Made by a program: the position numbers and the translations under genes. Below are positions 35,955-44,879 of a stretch of DNA of 64,000 nucleotides, piece after piece. The DNA lies in contig NZ_MOLY01000042.1 of assembly GCF_001956315.1 (NCBI RefSeq), forward strand, positions 62,001 to 126,000, given 5' to 3'. The notes under the pieces were generated by a model. That model searched no databases and was not told the origin of the DNA. It saw only the letters and a list, made by a program, of their open reading frames with translations. The DNA comes from Sphingomonas montana. Lineage in GTDB: Bacteria; Pseudomonadota; Alphaproteobacteria; Sphingomonadales; Sphingomonadaceae. Position 1 is the first letter of the stretch; every line of letters begins with the position of its first letter.

Positions 35955-36437
35955 GTGAGTATCGCTGCAAAAAAGGAAAAGGCGCCAAGTGCGGACCGGC
36001 GACAGGCTGCGCGCTCCGACTACGGGCGGACGGGGACGCTGCGCATAGCGGACGCCCCGCCGGTCGAAGTGATCGTCCAGGATCTGAACCGCGACGGCTG
36101 CCGCATCGAGACGTCGCAGCGACTCGTCCCGAACCTGGGCGTGGCGATCGGTCTTGCCGGCGTGGGCATCGTGGAAGGCAAGATCCTCTGGCACGGGTCC
36201 CAGGGCTATGGCTGTGCCTTTGTCAACCGTCTGCCGGCAGGCAGCATCACCGCCGCCTTTTCGCCGACCAATATCCGGCACCTCGCCTTGTCGCCAAGCT
36301 TTCCTGAACCGGGCGATACCTATTTTCCCGGAGCCGCCGTGAAATGGCCGATCGGGCACCGCGTGTCCGCCATCCTGCTGTTCTCGCTGGGATGCTGGAC
36401 GATCGTCGTCGGCACGCTGCTCGCGATCATGCGGTAG
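35955..36437 (+). CDS. PilZ-domain protein with C-terminal membrane anchor
   Basis: A 160-residue protein. Residues about 12-105 form a PilZ domain, with RxxxR in DRRQAARSDYGR and the second motif as DLNRDGCRIE (Asn replaces the usual Ser). A C-terminal hydrophobic segment (residues 136-156) would anchor it to the inner membrane. PilZ domains bind cyclic-di-GMP, so this may couple c-di-GMP to EPS production. GTG at 35955 is the start. It follows the sugar transferase and precedes the murB-like gene. Confidence 0.85.
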   Translation: MSIAAKKEKAPSADRRQAARSDYGRTGTLRIADAPPVEVIVQDLNRDGCRIETSQRLVPNLGVAIGLAGVGIVEGKILWHGSQGYGCAFVNRLPAGSITAAFSPTNIRHLALSPSFPEPGDTYFPGAAVKWPIGHRVSAILLFSLGCWTIVVGTLLAIMR

Positions 36438-36546
36438 GTCGCGACCGAACTGTACGGGCCGAATGGGTGAAGGCGCAATCCGCAGGAGGATGCGGGCGAT
36501 CAGGCCCGTACCGCGACGCCGCCGGCCGTCCGGATGCGGCGCCGGT

Positions 36547-36810
36547 TCAAAGCCGCAGCAGCCGGCGCCAGCGTGGGCGGGGTCTGGGAAAAAGCTCAAG
36601 TCCGCGTTCCTCGGCGGCACGCGCGAGATCGCGGGCAAAGGAGCGAAGTTGACGCTCGTTCAGAGCGAGCTGGACGATCTGCCAATGCTGGCCCGTCGCA
36701 TGTTCGACACCATCGGCGACCTGGATCGTCAGAAGGATTCCGTGTTGACTCCGCTCCCGCTTCCAACCGACCAGCGCGCCTCGGGCAGCAAGCGTTTTCT
36801 GAATCTTCAT
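36547..36810 (-). CDS. Small conserved-looking protein of unknown function
   Basis: An 87-residue basic protein on the minus strand inside the plus-strand EPS locus. It begins MKIQKTLAARGALVGWKRER and contains LNERQLRSFARDLARAAEERG. The pattern reminds me of short uncharacterised sphingomonad proteins, but I cannot name a family. The ribosome binding site is weak. An overlapping plus-strand frame (36463-36828) looks less protein-like. Confidence 0.5.
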   Translation of the reverse strand: MKIQKTLAARGALVGWKRERSQHGILLTIQVADGVEHATGQHWQIVQLALNERQLRSFARDLARAAEERGLELFPRPRPRWRRLLRL

Positions 36811-37098
36811 TGTCCATCTATAATATGAATGGATCGTGGCGGAAGCATGTTGGCGTTGTTCAATGGCACATAAGGCTATCTCCTTGGATTGCAGTGCCGG
36901 ACCGCCCAAACAGTACAACCAGGCCGGTACCATCGGGGCATTCCCGGTCGGCGGAACGGGTTCGGCAACCCGGGCGGCAGGGCATTTGCCGGGCACCTGT
37001 TGTTGCATCGCAGCGAGCGAAAGCGTAGACTTCAGTATTGGTCGTGCGATACACGTGACCATCGATCTCAGCGCCCCGAGCTGACTAGGAGCAAGAAG

Positions 37099-38124
37099 CT
37101 GGACCATCGCACCGAAACGAGCCTTGCAGGATTGCAACGGCTATGGCCCGGTGCCGTGCAGTATGATGCTTCGCTGGCCGGGCTGTCGCGGTGGCGGATC
37201 GGCGGGCCGGCGGATGCGGTGGTTACGCCGCGCACCCGCCGCGAACTGGTCGAAACCGTTGCGTATCTGCGGTCCAGAGACGTCCGGCACGTCGTCATCG
37301 GGGACGGGTCGAACCTGCTGTTCGACGATGCGGGGTTTCGTGGCGTCGTCGTCCGGACGGGGCAGGCGCTGGATGGCTTCGAGATCGTCGGTGGCGGCGT
37401 CGTCCGCGCCGGCGCGGGACTGTGGGTCCCGTGTTTCGTGCGGAACGTCATCGACAACGCCTTGTCCGGCGCGGTCCATGCCATCGGCATTCCCGGCCGG
37501 CTCGGCGGGCTGGTCGTGATGAACGGCGGCAGTCAGCGGCGCGGGATCGGCGACAATGTCGTGTCGGTCGACGTGCTGGACCATGACGGGGTCGAGCGGC
37601 GTATTCCCCGCGATGCGCTCGACTTTTCATACCGTGCTTCCCGACTGCAGACATCGGGCGCGGTCGTGCTCGCCGCCGAATTCGCATTCGAACCCGGCGA
37701 TCGGACCGCGATGCAGCAGGAGGCGATCGCCATCCTGCGCAGCCGGCGTGCAAAGTTTCCGCGCGTGCGCCAGAACTGCGGATCGGTTTTCGTCAGCGAT
37801 CCGGCCCTTTATGCCATGATCGGGCCGCCCGGGCTTGCGATCGAGCGGGCGGGTCTGAAGGGGCTGCGGCGCGGCGGCGCGCAGATTTCACCCGACCATG
37901 CCAATTTCATCGTCAACAATGGCGACGCCCTTTCCGCCGACGTGCTTGCATTGATCGCGATCGCGCGCGATCGCGTCGCGGCGTTGACCGGAATCCGGAT
38001 GCTTGCCGAGGTGCGCCACCTCGATCCCTTCGGCGGCCTCCGCCCAGCCCATGAAGTATGCGGCAGCGCAGATGCCGCGTCACAGGAGCCAGACAACCAT
38101 GAACGCCTTGTCCGAAATAGCTGA
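37099..38124 (+). CDS. murB: MurB-type UDP-N-acetylenolpyruvoylglucosamine reductase (EPS-locus copy)
   Basis: A flavoenzyme that reduces enolpyruvyl-UDP-GlcNAc to UDP-MurNAc. The FAD-binding core is complete: WRIGGPADAVVTP, GDGSNLLFDDAGFRGVV, GIPGRLGGLVVMNGGS, FSYRASRL, the catalytic Ser in NCGSVFVSDP, GGAQISPDHANF and the final Glu in AEVRHL. The frame has no ATG before the core. CTG at 37099 has AGGAG seven bases upstream and is used here, but TTG at 37132 or GTG at 37156 are alternatives. It overlaps the next gene by 26 bases. Peptidoglycan synthesis should already have its own copy elsewhere, so this may be a dedicated EPS-pathway paralogue. Confidence 0.85.
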   Translation: MDHRTETSLAGLQRLWPGAVQYDASLAGLSRWRIGGPADAVVTPRTRRELVETVAYLRSRDVRHVVIGDGSNLLFDDAGFRGVVVRTGQALDGFEIVGGGVVRAGAGLWVPCFVRNVIDNALSGAVHAIGIPGRLGGLVVMNGGSQRRGIGDNVVSVDVLDHDGVERRIPRDALDFSYRASRLQTSGAVVLAAEFAFEPGDRTAMQQEAIAILRSRRAKFPRVRQNCGSVFVSDPALYAMIGPPGLAIERAGLKGLRRGGAQISPDHANFIVNNGDALSADVLALIAIARDRVAALTGIRMLAEVRHLDPFGGLRPAHEVCGSADAASQEPDNHERLVRNS

Positions 38125-39415
38125 TTCGACACTGCTGGACGACGGCGATGCCGTGTCGGCCACGGAAGCGCGGTTCCTCGAGGTGCGCCGTTCGCGCCTG
38201 GAGGGGCGGGTCCAGGTGAGCGGCGCGAAGAACAGCGTGCTGCGCCTGCTGGCGGCGTCGCTGCTGACGCCGGGGCGGATCGTTCTGGACAATTATCCGG
38301 ACCAGTTGCTGGACGCGATCGTGCATGTCGGCATGCTGGAAACGCTCGGCAAGCAGTGCCGGATGGAAGGTTCGGCGCTTGTGATCGAGGAGGCGGCGGC
38401 GCCCGTCAGCGATCTCGTCTGGACCGGCCGGTCGATTCGCAACACGCTGCTGATCCTGGGCGCCCTGGTCGCGCGGACGGGGGCGGGGAGCGTTCCGCTG
38501 CCGGGCGGGTGCAATCTGGGTGACCGGAAATACGACCTGCACGAACTGGTCCTGACCAGCCTCGGCGCGCGGGTGTGGGCGGAAGGCGACCGGCTCCATG
38601 CCGAAGCGCCGAACGGGCTGACGGGTGCGGAGATCACGCTGCCGTTGCGGTCGACCGGTGCGACCGAGAATGCGTTGATCGCCGGATCGCTGGCCAAGGG
38701 GCGGACGACCCTGTGGAACCCCCATGTGCGCCCCGAGATCCTCGACCTTGCGGCGTTCCTGCGCAAAATGGGCGCGCGGATCGTGGTGAACGGCCAGGAG
38801 AGCATCGTCATCGACGGCGTCGAGGGGCTGGACGGTGTCAGCCACCGCGTGATGCCTGACAATATGGAAGCGATGACCTGGCTGGTCGGCGCGGTCATCA
38901 CGGGCGGCGACGTGGAGATCGTGGATTTCCCCGCGGACGATCTGGAAGTGCCGTTGATCTTCCTGCGCGAAAGCGGTGCCAAGATCTATCGCGACGGCAA
39001 CACGGCGATCATCCGTTCGGGGCGGGCGTTTCCGATCGAGATTTCCACCGGTCCCTATCCGGGCATCAATTCGGACATGCAGCCGCTGTTCGCGGCGTAC
39101 GGCGTCTGCGCACGCGGCGAATCGCGGATCGTCGATCTGCGGTTCGCGGACCGGTTCGCCTATCTGGACGAATTCGCAAAGATGGGCGTGCAGAGCCGCG
39201 TGCTGAACAGCACCGCCCGCATTGCCGGCGGTGCCCCGTTGCAGGGTGCCGATGTCCGCGCGCTCGATCTGCGGGCCGGCGCGGCGCTTGCCCTTCTGGG
39301 GTTCGTTGCCGATGGCACGACGCGGATCGCCGAAGCGTGGCAGATCGAACGCGGCTACGACAAGTTCCTGTCGAAGGCGCGGGCACTCGGCGCTAACGCC
39401 ACGTACATGAAATAG
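38099..39415 (+). CDS. Divergent MurA-type enolpyruvyl transferase (EPS-locus copy)
   Basis: A 438-residue EPSP-synthase-fold enzyme related to MurA. Catalytic residues are retained: K44 and N45 in SGAKNSVL, C138 in LPGGCNLGDRKYDLHEL, the Asp in INSDMQPLF, and the Arg in DLRAGAALAL. It differs widely from the housekeeping copy at 25012-26295. A 30-residue N-terminal extension precedes the fold. The ATG at 38099 has AGGAG about 11 bases upstream. Coupled to the MurB gene by a 26-base overlap, the pair could make UDP-MurNAc or a related lactyl-ether sugar nucleotide. Confidence 0.88.
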   Translation: MNALSEIADSTLLDDGDAVSATEARFLEVRRSRLEGRVQVSGAKNSVLRLLAASLLTPGRIVLDNYPDQLLDAIVHVGMLETLGKQCRMEGSALVIEEAAAPVSDLVWTGRSIRNTLLILGALVARTGAGSVPLPGGCNLGDRKYDLHELVLTSLGARVWAEGDRLHAEAPNGLTGAEITLPLRSTGATENALIAGSLAKGRTTLWNPHVRPEILDLAAFLRKMGARIVVNGQESIVIDGVEGLDGVSHRVMPDNMEAMTWLVGAVITGGDVEIVDFPADDLEVPLIFLRESGAKIYRDGNTAIIRSGRAFPIEISTGPYPGINSDMQPLFAAYGVCARGESRIVDLRFADRFAYLDEFAKMGVQSRVLNSTARIAGGAPLQGADVRALDLRAGAALALLGFVADGTTRIAEAWQIERGYDKFLSKARALGANATYMK

Positions 39416-39455
39416 CTGTAGGTGAAGACTCAGCCGTTCCGGACCGAGGTGTCGC

Positions 39456-41324
39456 TTGACTGAGATTCATCAGCCCAACAATCCGCTGCGCGAGGCACTT
39501 CGCGCATGTAGGGGGCATTTCCTCTGGGCCGGGCTGTTCAGCGGCCTCATCAACCTACTCTATCTCGTCCCCTCGATCTTCATGCTGCAGGTCTATGACC
39601 GCGTCGTGCCGACGCGCGGTGGTGCGACCCTGCTGGTGCTGACGCTGATCCTGGTCGTTTCGCTTGGCGTCTTCGCCCTGCTCGACGCGGTGCGGATGCG
39701 CCTGCTGCTGCGCGCGAGCGTGCGGCTGGAGAAGATGGCGGCGTCGAACATCCTTCACCGCATTCTGGGCACCGCAGGCGCGACGACCACGCAGCGCGCG
39801 CAGGCGATGCGCGATTTCGACACGCTGCGCGGGACGCTGACCGGGCCGGCGATCATCGCGATCTTCGACGCACCGTGGGCGCCGATCTACATCATCATCT
39901 CCTACCTGCTGCATCCGATGATCGGCCTGCTGGCACTGGTGGCATCGGTGCTGCTGACCGCGGTCGCGCTCGGCAGCGACTATGCCACGCGCAAGGGCGT
40001 CTCCGACGCACAGGATCGCCAGACCCGCGCGTATCGCGGTCAGGATTTCTCGATCCAGTCGTCGGAAGTCGCCCGCGCCCTGGGCATGCGCGATGCGCTG
40101 GTGATGCGGCACATGATCGAGCGCGCGGAGATCGTGCGACGGCAGGGCACGATCGCCGGCACGTCCGGCATATTCCTGGCGGCGACCAAGTTCCTGCGCC
40201 TGCTGTTCCAGTCGCTGGCGCTGGCGCTGGGTGCGTGGCTGGCGATCAACCAGAGCATCTCTGCGGGCGCAATCTTCGCGGCCTCGCTCATCCTCGGCCG
40301 TGCGCTGCAGCCCGTGGAGCAGATTCTCGGTGCGTTGAAGAACGTGATGGGTGCGCGCAAGGCGTACCGTGATCTCGATGCGTTCTGCAAATTGCCGGAC
40401 GTCACGGTCCCGCGGACCCAGTTGCCGAGCCCGAAGGGCGTGGTCGAAGTGGAGAACCTGTCCGTCACCGTGCCGGGCAGCGATCGACCGATTCTGTCGA
40501 ACATCGGTTTCCGGATCGAGGCGGGCGAGATCGTCGCGCTGGTCGGCCCGAGCGGTGCCGGCAAGTCCACGCTGCTGCGCGTCCTGTCCGGCGCGCTGGA
40601 AGCGAGCGATGGCGAGGTCCGGATCGATGGCGCGCGGCTTGCCGAGTGGGACCGGGAAGCGCTCGGCCGGCATGTCGGCTACATGCCGCAGACCCCGACG
40701 CTGTTCCCCGCCAACGTTCATACCAACATCTCGCGGTTCCGCGCGTTCGAGGACGAAGCCCCGGACGTGCTCGACCGGCTGGTGATCGAAGCCGCGACGC
40801 AGGCCGGGGCGCATGACCTGATCCTGCGTTTCCCGCAAGGGTATGAGACGCAACTGCATCAGCGGGAGGGCGGTGGCCTCTCCGCCGGTCAGCGGCAGGT
40901 GGTCGCGTTGGCGCGGGCACTGTTCGGTCATCCGACCGTGCTGTTTCTGGATGAACCAAACGCCCATCTCGACGTCAACGGCGAGTCGCGGCTGATGGCT
41001 ACCCTGGTCGAGTTGCGCAAACGGGGCGCGACAGTGGTCCTGTCGACCCACCGTACCGGCATTCTGCAGGCGGTCGACAAGATCATGTTGTTGCGGGACG
41101 GGACGATCCAGGCGTTCGGACAGCGCGACGAATTCATGCGGTCCGCGTCGCAGATGGCAGTGCAGCCGACGCCCGTTGCGTCGTCCGAGCGCGACGCTGC
41201 GCCGGATACCCGCGTGCTGGGGCCGGATGGCGGCCGTTCGAACGACGGCGAACGCGATAACAATACGGACGAACCGCCGGCCGGCCCGGACGACAAGCGC
41301 AGCAGTCAGGAAGGTGGACGATGA
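39456..41324 (+). CDS. Type I secretion ABC transporter (PrtD/AtrD-like)
   Basis: A 622-residue inner-membrane ABC exporter with its ATPase domain. About six membrane helices lie in residues 20-300. The ATPase has Walker A GPSGAGKST (about 362-370), signature LSAGQRQ (about 475), Walker B VLFLDEP (about 495) and the H-loop STHR. The C-terminus is a polar low-complexity tail of about 50 residues. The T1SS family exports unfolded C-terminally tagged proteins. Relatives named AtrD occur in sphingan loci. The start is TTG at 39456. It overlaps the adaptor gene by four bases. Confidence 0.93.
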   Translation: MTEIHQPNNPLREALRACRGHFLWAGLFSGLINLLYLVPSIFMLQVYDRVVPTRGGATLLVLTLILVVSLGVFALLDAVRMRLLLRASVRLEKMAASNILHRILGTAGATTTQRAQAMRDFDTLRGTLTGPAIIAIFDAPWAPIYIIISYLLHPMIGLLALVASVLLTAVALGSDYATRKGVSDAQDRQTRAYRGQDFSIQSSEVARALGMRDALVMRHMIERAEIVRRQGTIAGTSGIFLAATKFLRLLFQSLALALGAWLAINQSISAGAIFAASLILGRALQPVEQILGALKNVMGARKAYRDLDAFCKLPDVTVPRTQLPSPKGVVEVENLSVTVPGSDRPILSNIGFRIEAGEIVALVGPSGAGKSTLLRVLSGALEASDGEVRIDGARLAEWDREALGRHVGYMPQTPTLFPANVHTNISRFRAFEDEAPDVLDRLVIEAATQAGAHDLILRFPQGYETQLHQREGGGLSAGQRQVVALARALFGHPTVLFLDEPNAHLDVNGESRLMATLVELRKRGATVVLSTHRTGILQAVDKIMLLRDGTIQAFGQRDEFMRSASQMAVQPTPVASSERDAAPDTRVLGPDGGRSNDGERDNNTDEPPAGPDDKRSSQEGGR

Positions 41325-42700
41325 GTGGCGAGATCATCCAGCGTCCGACCGACGTCGTCATCAGCGCGCGGCCGCGTTTCGCCGAGCGGCTGGCGCTGCA
41401 GGATTCGAGCCGGGACGCGAAATGGATCGGGATCGTGGTCGCGGTTCTATTCTTCGTCGTCGCGATCGGTTGGGCGGCCTTCGCCCGGCTTGACGCCGCT
41501 GCGGCGGGCGACGGGCAGGTCTCCGTATCCGGCAACCGTCAGACGGTGCAGCATCGCGATGGTGGAATCGTCGAGGCGCTCGATGTACGCGAAGGTCAGC
41601 ATGTCCGCGCGGGTCAGGTGCTGATCCGCCTGTCGGGTTCGGAGGTTGCGGCAACCGAACGTGCCCTGTCGGGCGGGGTCATCGACCTCCAGGCACAGAG
41701 AGCGCGGCTGGAGGCGGAGATTTCGGGTCGACCCATCGTGTGGCCGGAGTCGTTCGCAAAGCTGACCGGTGATGATCTTGAACTGGCCCGGCGGGCAATG
41801 ACGCTGCAACGGGCGCAGATCAATGCACGGGCGAATTCGCTCGCGTCCAACCGCGCCGTGCTGCGTCAGCAGGAGGCGGAAGTCGTCAAACAGGGGGCCG
41901 GTTTCAGCGCACAGTCGCGCGCCACCGCCCAGCAGCGCGCATCGTTGCAACAGCAGCTCGAAAGCACCCGACGGCTTGCCGACGGCGGGTATGTGTCGCG
42001 CAATTCGGTCCGCGCGCTGGAACGTGCGGTCCAGCAGCTTGAAGGATCGGATGCCGAATATTCGTCGCGGGCGGCCGCTGCGCGCGAACAGGTCGGCCAG
42101 TCCCGCGAACAGGCGGTGGCGACATCCCGCAAATATGTGGAGGACAGCGCCAGCCTGCTGCGCGACACGCAGTTTCAGTTGAACGAGGCCATGCCCAAGC
42201 TGATAGCGGCGAAGGAGCAGCTGGAACGAACCGTGATCCGTGCACCGGTGAGCGGCAGAGTGGTGGGGCTTCGAATCTTCTCGCGCGGCGGTGTCGTGCA
42301 GGCGGGGCAACCCTTGCTGGATATCGTGCCGGACAGTGCGCCGCTGATCGTGAAGGCCAATTTTCAGCCGGGGGATATCGACGGCGTGTTCGAAGGCCGC
42401 GAGGCGGAGGTGAAATTCCTCTCCATGCACGAACGCGATCTGCCGATCCTGCTCGGGACGGTACGCAATGTCTCGGCGGACAGCCTGCGCGACGAACAGA
42501 GCGGTCGCAATTATTTCAGCGCCGAGGTCGTCGTGCCGAAAAGCCAGCTGGCTCTGCTGAGTGCGGTGCGGGGCGCCGACAGCGGCATACGGCCGGGTGT
42601 CCCCGTGCAGGTCCTGGTCAAGCTGCGGAGCCGGACCGCCTTGCAGTATCTGCTGGAACCGCTCACCGAAGCCTTCTCGCGTTCGATGCACGAACGATGA
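41321..42700 (+). CDS. Type I secretion periplasmic adaptor (HlyD family, AtrB-like)
   Basis: A 459-residue adaptor with one N-terminal membrane segment (about residues 37-56). A lipoyl half follows (GIVEALDVREGQHVRAGQVL), then long coiled-coil helices (about 110-290), the second lipoyl half (APVSGRVVGLRIFSRGGVVQ) and a C-terminal beta-barrel region. It bridges the ABC exporter to an outer-membrane TolC-type protein. The ATG overlaps the exporter stop (ATGA), so the two are co-translated. Confidence 0.93.
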   Translation: MSGEIIQRPTDVVISARPRFAERLALQDSSRDAKWIGIVVAVLFFVVAIGWAAFARLDAAAAGDGQVSVSGNRQTVQHRDGGIVEALDVREGQHVRAGQVLIRLSGSEVAATERALSGGVIDLQAQRARLEAEISGRPIVWPESFAKLTGDDLELARRAMTLQRAQINARANSLASNRAVLRQQEAEVVKQGAGFSAQSRATAQQRASLQQQLESTRRLADGGYVSRNSVRALERAVQQLEGSDAEYSSRAAAAREQVGQSREQAVATSRKYVEDSASLLRDTQFQLNEAMPKLIAAKEQLERTVIRAPVSGRVVGLRIFSRGGVVQAGQPLLDIVPDSAPLIVKANFQPGDIDGVFEGREAEVKFLSMHERDLPILLGTVRNVSADSLRDEQSGRNYFSAEVVVPKSQLALLSAVRGADSGIRPGVPVQVLVKLRSRTALQYLLEPLTEAFSRSMHER

Positions 42701-42737
42701 TAGCGGGGGCTCCAATGCTTTTCGGAAGTCGAACGTC

Positions 42738-44879
42738 ATGGACATGAGCGCATACAAGCGGACCGAAGGGGCGGGACCCGCCCCCGAGGCGCACATGATC
42801 GATCTGCGTCAGATCTTTTCCGTCATCCGGCGACGCTGGGTGTGGGTGCTGGCCACGATGGCGATCATCCTGGGGCTGACGGCGATCGCTTATGTTCGCG
42901 CCCCGCGCGTGTTCATGGCCAGCGCCAGCCTCGCCCTCGACCGGCGGGTCGACCAGCTGGTCAACGACAGCAGCGAGCCGTCGCTGACGACGGACAGCCC
43001 TACGGTCGACACCGGAGTGCAAGTGCTGACCTCGCCGACGCTGGCGGCCGAAGTCGTCGATCGTCTGGGGCTGGCCGCCCGCCCCGGTTTCGGTCAACCG
43101 CTCGACGGCGGCCGCGTCGACGCGGCGCTGGCCCGGCGGCGCGCCATCGGCGCGGTGCAGCGCGGCCTGCAGGTCCAGCGTGCCGGCACGTCCTATGCGA
43201 TCACCGTCAGCCACAGTTCGACCGATCGGGTGATGTCGACGGCCATCGCGAACGCGATCGTCGATCAGTATGTCGAGGATCAGCTGTCCGGTCGGACGGG
43301 GCAGCGGACGCGCGAGACCGATCTGCTGCGCGAGCGGATCGTCGCATTGCGCGCGGATGTACGGAACGCGGAAAGTGCGGCCGCCCGGTTCCGCGCGGCC
43401 ACCGGCCTGATCGACGTGCAGAAGGACAGTACGTCAACGCAGCAGGAAATTTCGGCCCTGAACGGCCAGCTGGCGGCGGCCGAAGCCGACCGGGCGGCGA
43501 TGGAAGCGCGGCGTAACGCCGTCGTGAACAGCGGTGCCGGCGCGGAAGCAGGCGGTTCCGGCCTCATCCAGGGGCTTCGTTCGCAGCAGGCCACGCTGAG
43601 CGCACAGCGCGCCGATCTTGCCGGCCGCTACGGACCGCTCCATCCCGATCTTGCGCGGATCGATCGGCAGCTGGCCGATCTCAACAACAGCATTCGGCAG
43701 GAAACCGGGCGTATCCGTGCGCAGGCCAATGCCGATGCGCGGGTTGCCGATGGACGGGCTGCGTCGATCCGCTCGTCACTTGGCCGCGCGACCGGTGGGC
43801 TGACCGCGGGAAACAACGCGTCGGTTCAGCTTAACGATCTCGAGCGGAACGCGGAATCGGCGCGGACGCTGTATCAGTCGCTGCTTGATCGGTACAACAA
43901 GGCTGTCGCCGGACAGGGGACCGACAAGTCCAACGCCTATGTCATCGCGCATGCGCTCGTCCCGGGTGCGCCGATCTCGCCGAGCCTGCCGGTGTATGTG
44001 GCCGGCGGACTGATCGCCGCGCTCCTGTCTGCGGCGGCCCTGGTGCTTGTTCTGGAGTTGCTGGAGAGCGGTTTCCAGTCGCGGCAGGAAGTCGAGCAGC
44101 AGCTGGGAATTCCGGTTGTCGGCATGATCCCCGACCTGGCAACCGTACCGGGCGTACGTGCGGCGGCGGGCGATCCGATGGGGCCACCGGATTATCTGGT
44201 CGCGAACGAGGGATCTTTGTTCGGGGAGGCGTTTCGCAGCATCCGGACCGCGTATCAGCTGGGACAGGCGGATCACAGCGTGCGGGTGATCTCCGTCAGT
44301 TCGGCACTCCCCAACGAAGGCAAGACGACGACATCGATCTCGCTCGCACGGTCGGCGGCGCTGGCCGGGCTGCGCGTCGTACTGGTGGATTGCGACATGC
44401 GGCGGCGCGCGTCGACGAAGTCGGTTGGCGGTCAGGCCGACGCCGGACTGATCGAGGTGTTGAAGGGCGCAGTTCCACTCGAGCAGGCCCTTGTTCGGGA
44501 TGTCCCGAGCGGCGCCTGGGTTCTGCCGCAGTCCGCGGCAGGCGCAACGAGCTATGACCTCATCACGTCGCAGGCCATGGTGACCTTGCTGAGCCGGTTG
44601 CGCGCGGATTTCGATCTGGTCGTACTCGACACGGCGCCTGTTCTGCCGCTTGCCGAGGCGCGCGCGCTGGCGGGAATGGCGGACTCCGTTCTGCTGGTCG
44701 TACGCTGGCGCAAGACCCCGATCCGGGCGGCGAAGATGGCGCTCGAGCTTCTTGGACGGGCCGGGGCGCGCGTCGATGGGGCGGCGTTGACGCTGGTCAA
44801 CATCCGGCAGCATAGTCGTTCGGGCCACGGCGATGAGATGGCCTATTACAAACAGTTTCAAAACTACTACGCGAACTGA
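42738..44879 (+). CDS. Wzc-type polysaccharide co-polymerase and tyrosine autokinase
   Basis: A 713-residue inner-membrane protein with the Wzz chain-length domain between two helices (about residues 34-54 and 415-440). A C-terminal BY-kinase domain follows: Walker A SSALPNEGKTTTS (about 519-531), Walker A' VVLVDCDMRR (about 547) and Walker B LVVLDTAPV (about 628). The last 15 residues hold a Tyr cluster (MAYYKQFQNYY), the autophosphorylation site. In sphingan loci these functions are split between two genes; here they are fused. It controls polymer length and export with the OPX lipoprotein. Confidence 0.93.
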   Translation: MDMSAYKRTEGAGPAPEAHMIDLRQIFSVIRRRWVWVLATMAIILGLTAIAYVRAPRVFMASASLALDRRVDQLVNDSSEPSLTTDSPTVDTGVQVLTSPTLAAEVVDRLGLAARPGFGQPLDGGRVDAALARRRAIGAVQRGLQVQRAGTSYAITVSHSSTDRVMSTAIANAIVDQYVEDQLSGRTGQRTRETDLLRERIVALRADVRNAESAAARFRAATGLIDVQKDSTSTQQEISALNGQLAAAEADRAAMEARRNAVVNSGAGAEAGGSGLIQGLRSQQATLSAQRADLAGRYGPLHPDLARIDRQLADLNNSIRQETGRIRAQANADARVADGRAASIRSSLGRATGGLTAGNNASVQLNDLERNAESARTLYQSLLDRYNKAVAGQGTDKSNAYVIAHALVPGAPISPSLPVYVAGGLIAALLSAAALVLVLELLESGFQSRQEVEQQLGIPVVGMIPDLATVPGVRAAAGDPMGPPDYLVANEGSLFGEAFRSIRTAYQLGQADHSVRVISVSSALPNEGKTTTSISLARSAALAGLRVVLVDCDMRRRASTKSVGGQADAGLIEVLKGAVPLEQALVRDVPSGAWVLPQSAAGATSYDLITSQAMVTLLSRLRADFDLVVLDTAPVLPLAEARALAGMADSVLLVVRWRKTPIRAAKMALELLGRAGARVDGAALTLVNIRQHSRSGHGDEMAYYKQFQNYYAN

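Noticed and set aside
36463-36828. Plus-strand 121-codon frame after PilZ
   Set aside because: Weak start, Arg/Pro-rich beginning, no domain; the minus-strand frame in the same place looks more like a protein.
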